From NCBI GenBank assembly GCA_937928555.1, contig CALFWR010000128.1, positions 1 to 45,511 on the forward strand: a stretch of 45,511 nucleotides of DNA, written 5' to 3'. The notes under the pieces are model-generated. The model made no database searches. It was not told where the DNA came from and saw nothing but the letters and a program-made list of their open reading frames with translations. The stretch comes from an uncultured Pirellulaceae bacterium. GTDB lineage: Bacteria > Planctomycetota > Planctomycetia > Pirellulales > Pirellulaceae. A program made the translations under genes and the position numbers. This document shows, in pieces, positions 44,490 to 45,511 of the stretch (within the stretch, counting starts at the first letter, position 1; each line of letters begins with the position of its first letter).

Positions 44490-45503
44490 TTACGGTGAGA
44501 ACCTGATTGTCACGAATTTAGTGTCAGCCCGTACGGTTTCTTCGCCGTCGCTAATTTGCCAACGAATCGTCGCCTGCTCAGTCTTGCTCGCCTCTTTGAG
44601 ATCGTGTTCATTCGAAGTAACGGTCGCTTTGTAGATTCGACTCGAAAGTTTCTTCAAATCCACGCCAACTCTTTTCCCGTTCATCATCAGAGACGCCGTA
44701 ACCGCGCTCTCACCCGACGATTGATCTCCGCTAGACGTAGGCGCTACCTGTATCAGTGCATTAGCAATCCATTCCGAACCTTCTTTTGTCTTCTTGAATC
44801 GAAGAGTCGACGGACTTACTCGAATTCTCGACACCTTCCTTGCAGTCACAAAGAATCCATCTTTTCTCTTTGACTGATCATGAACCACCCGAACCTCACC
44901 ACTAACAGGACCAGACTCAATAGCAGGCACAAACACATCAGCGGTGATAAACACACGTCCGTCCTCTTCCAACAACTCAAAAGAAAGGTCCCGAAGCGAT
45001 TTTGAACACTCGATCTTCAAGTCCGACGGCTTAAGTGGTGGTGTAACCAACACAGGAACCTTGATGCTTTTCGATTCCTTGTTGTGTGGGATTTCAAGCA
45101 AGACCATTCCTGGCTCAATAGATAGAACACCAGAAAGTCGAAAGTTCATTTTCAAGTTTATAACTGGCCTTTTTTGGTCTTCCGTCTCCTCAATCAAAGC
45201 AATACTGGAGAAAACTCTCGCGTTCTCAGCAGTTTCAGGGGTCTTCAACGACATAGTGAACTTCTTCGAAGAATTCCCCTCGATGCCGTAAGAGTCGGAC
45301 TGCAGATTCATGCAGTTACAGGTCTTATTCATTGCGCTGAATTCGAAAGCTGTATCAAATGGATTCCTTAGCAGTAGTGTTACCTTTCCCGATTTCCCAG
45401 CCGGTAACGTTCCCAAGTCAAATTCTGCCATGTGAAAATCAGCCTGTGGATGTTTACTGAGCGTTGCCTCAACTTCTATTTCAAAGGAGGGCTCTTCTGA
45501 CAT
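44490..45503 (-). CDS. DUF1573-like Ig-fold protein (5' end may lie outside the window)
   Basis: 337 residues from ATG 45503, but the frame stays open to the window edge with no ribosome site or signal peptide. The true start is probably outside. The visible N-terminus has FDLGTLPAGKSGKVTLLLRNP and NKTCNCMN, the DUF1573 pattern of an Ig-like domain with a conserved Cys pair, common in planctomycete envelope proteins. The rest is a row of beta-sandwich-like segments (LSIEPGMVLLEIPHN; VSRIRVSPSTLRFKKTKEG). No enzyme motif is seen. AT-rich, like the downstream gene. Confidence 0.75.
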   Translation of the reverse strand: MSEEPSFEIEVEATLSKHPQADFHMAEFDLGTLPAGKSGKVTLLLRNPFDTAFEFSAMNKTCNCMNLQSDSYGIEGNSSKKFTMSLKTPETAENARVFSSIALIEETEDQKRPVINLKMNFRLSGVLSIEPGMVLLEIPHNKESKSIKVPVLVTPPLKPSDLKIECSKSLRDLSFELLEEDGRVFITADVFVPAIESGPVSGEVRVVHDQSKRKDGFFVTARKVSRIRVSPSTLRFKKTKEGSEWIANALIQVAPTSSGDQSSGESAVTASLMMNGKRVGVDLKKLSSRIYKATVTSNEHDLKEASKTEQATIRWQISDGEETVRADTKFVTIRFSP

Positions 45504-45511
45504 GACATTTA

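Noticed and set aside
1-45511. CRISPR array, tRNA or rRNA genes
   Set aside because: No regularly spaced identical repeats of 25-40 bp with unique spacers and no recognisable tRNA or rRNA segment were found; the dispersed 187-bp repeats are far apart and have target duplications.

Overview
The window looks like a piece of chromosome from a planctomycete, most likely a Pirellulales-type lineage. The evidence is protein content: DUF1571 and DUF4332 proteins, a MoxR-DUF58-BatA-vWA cluster next to a secreted DUF4159 protein, a zinc-ribbon/acyl-carrier fusion, a small basic protein of the kind seen in planctomycetes, and many proteins with no relative I recognise. Shine-Dalgarno sites are mostly weak, and GTG and TTG starts are common. 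Genes are mostly GC-rich. Two stretches (about 30.9-32.2 kb and 43.4-45.5 kb) are visibly AT-richer. I saw no rRNA, tRNA or CRISPR array.

Layout. 1-4 kb: a repeat end, a sulfotransferase, a GT4 glycosyltransferase and asnS. 4-9.4 kb: a DUF1571 protein divergent from a ~1,425-residue helical protein of unknown function. 9.4-14 kb: an accessory stretch full of repeats, with a small zinc-ribbon membrane protein, a gene split by a mobile element, a lipoprotein hydrolase, a PP2C phosphatase, a membrane-anchored protein and a zinc-ribbon/ACP fusion. 14-23.5 kb: the MoxR/vWA cluster with a divergent DUF4159 protein. 23.6-30.7 kb: a NupC-type nucleoside transporter, a multi-pass membrane protein, yacG, a small basic protein, a secreted protein overlapping an M20 peptidase, and a secreted protein. 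30.8-34.6 kb: an AT-rich secreted protein, a ruined ygiQ, a CorC-like protein and ybeY. 34.8-39.1 kb: a secreted Ala-Pro-Cys repeat protein with a strong terminator, then a Rad50/YhaN-like ATPase fused to DUF4332 modules. 39.1-43.1 kb: a possible small RNA, a redoxin remnant, pgl, and the threonine-catabolism pair kbl-tdh. 43.1-45.5 kb: a gene remnant and two AT-rich secreted or envelope-type proteins, one of the DUF1573 kind.

The most informative structure is a family of non-autonomous mobile elements (MITEs). Four complete copies are each exactly 187 bp, with inverted ends CCCGGATTATTCACGA. A fifth copy is cut by the window edge, and three more are remnants. Three complete copies have perfect 5-bp target duplications (ATAAA, CTCAA, TTCAA). 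One copy splits a reading frame that becomes whole again when the element and one duplication are removed. All observed flanks fit N-T-N-A-N, so the target core is TNA. This would explain why copies sit on or beside stop codons. No transposase for the family lies in the window.
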